A DNA stretch of 5,735 bases, from contig CALWXY010000082.1 in assembly GCA_944385595.1 (NCBI GenBank), forward strand, positions 1 to 5,735, given 5' to 3'. The DNA comes from an uncultured Oscillospiraceae bacterium (GTDB taxonomy: Bacteria; Bacillota; Clostridia; Oscillospirales; Oscillospiraceae). Position 1 is the stretch's first letter. Every line of letters starts with the position of its first letter. Shown here piece by piece: positions 5,579 through 5,735 of this stretch. A program made the position numbers and the translations under genes. Below the pieces are notes generated by a model. The model saw only the letters and a list, made by a program, of their open reading frames with translations, did not search any database and was not told where the DNA came from.

Positions 5579-5735
5579 TCAGACGTCGAAAACGCCCATG
5601 ATGACTATGCCTATGACGACGCACAGAACGATGGCGTAGTACTTGCCGGAGAGGCGCTCTCTCAGGAAGATGTGGCTCCAGATGAGCGAGGACAATCAGT
5701 AGGACGAGATTATCGGCGTGGACATCGGCAGGTGC
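5579..5735 (-). pseudogene. C-terminal end of a DMT/EamA-type membrane transporter with an in-frame stop codon
   Basis: This gene enters from the right edge, so only its last 51 codons plus the stop are visible. Read in the frame ending at TGA 5581-5579, it gives HLPMSTPIISSY, then a TGA codon (5698-5696), then LSSLIWSHIFLRERLSGKYY and a hydrophobic end (AIVLCVVIGIVIMGVFDV). The pattern of a small-residue helix, an FLRERLS-like turn and a final hydrophobic helix is typical of the last two membrane segments of DMT/EamA transporters. The substrate is unknown. Both sides of the TGA lie in one frame, which points to a base substitution (for example from TGG, CGA or GGA) rather than a frameshift. 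It could be a genuine pseudogene, a strain-specific nonsense mutation or a sequencing error near a contig edge. Other genes here use TGA as a true stop, so a changed genetic code is not supported. Confidence 0.55.

Noticed and set aside
5696..5698. TGA as a recoded or selenocysteine codon
   Set aside because: TGA ends other genes here, DMT transporters are not known selenoproteins, and no selenocysteine insertion hairpin is evident just downstream; mutation or error is simpler.
1..5735. CRISPR array, tRNA or rRNA gene, insertion sequence, attachment site or novel defence system
   Set aside because: There are no spaced direct repeats, no transposase or integrase, no cloverleaf or rRNA-like sequence, and essentially all DNA is accounted for by conserved housekeeping genes.

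Overview
The window is a compact, GC-rich stretch of bacterial chromosome. Every recognisable gene lies on the minus strand, so transcription runs from right to left. In transcription order it holds the 3' end of a DMT/EamA-type transporter-like gene (interrupted by an in-frame stop), an AT-rich gap with a probable promoter, and then pyrH, frr, uppS, cdsA, dxr, rseP (rasP) and the first 119 codons of ispG. The order pyrH-frr-uppS-cdsA-dxr-rseP is one of the most conserved gene strings in bacteria. An ispG directly after rseP, together with strong GGAGG/GAGGA ribosome-binding sites, fits a Clostridia-like Firmicute of high GC content. That assignment is an inference from gene order and protein style, not from a phylogeny.

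Region by region: 5579-5735 carries the C-terminal tail of a membrane transporter ending in TGA, with a second TGA in the same frame at 5696-5698. Region 5485-5578 is AT-rich, has a candidate sigma-A-type promoter, and ends in the pyrH ribosome-binding site. From 5484 down to 1 the genes are packed with gaps of 12, 59, 42 and 12 nt, then a 1-nt overlap (dxr/rseP) and an 8-nt overlap (rseP/ispG). This strongly suggests one transcript with translational coupling. The only sizeable internal non-coding structure is a perfect 12-bp hairpin in the 59-nt frr-uppS gap. No stretch longer than 300 bases lacks a gene.

How the genes work together: PyrH makes UDP for nucleotide and cell-wall precursor synthesis, and Frr recycles ribosomes. 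Dxr and IspG are the second and a late step of the MEP isoprenoid pathway, which supplies the isopentenyl units that UppS polymerises into undecaprenyl diphosphate, the cell-wall lipid carrier. CdsA makes CDP-diacylglycerol for phospholipids. RseP/RasP is an intramembrane protease of membrane-stress and signalling pathways. The cluster couples envelope lipid supply to translation and nucleotide supply.

I see no undescribed system here: it is an ordinary core-genome operon. The points worth a second look are the interrupted transporter, the frr-uppS hairpin, the repeated stop/Shine-Dalgarno junction design, the apparent separation of pyrH from rpsB-tsf, and heavy use of ATA isoleucine codons in GC-rich genes. 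Two starts (pyrH and rseP) are set here at ATG codons downstream of longer TTG-start readings.
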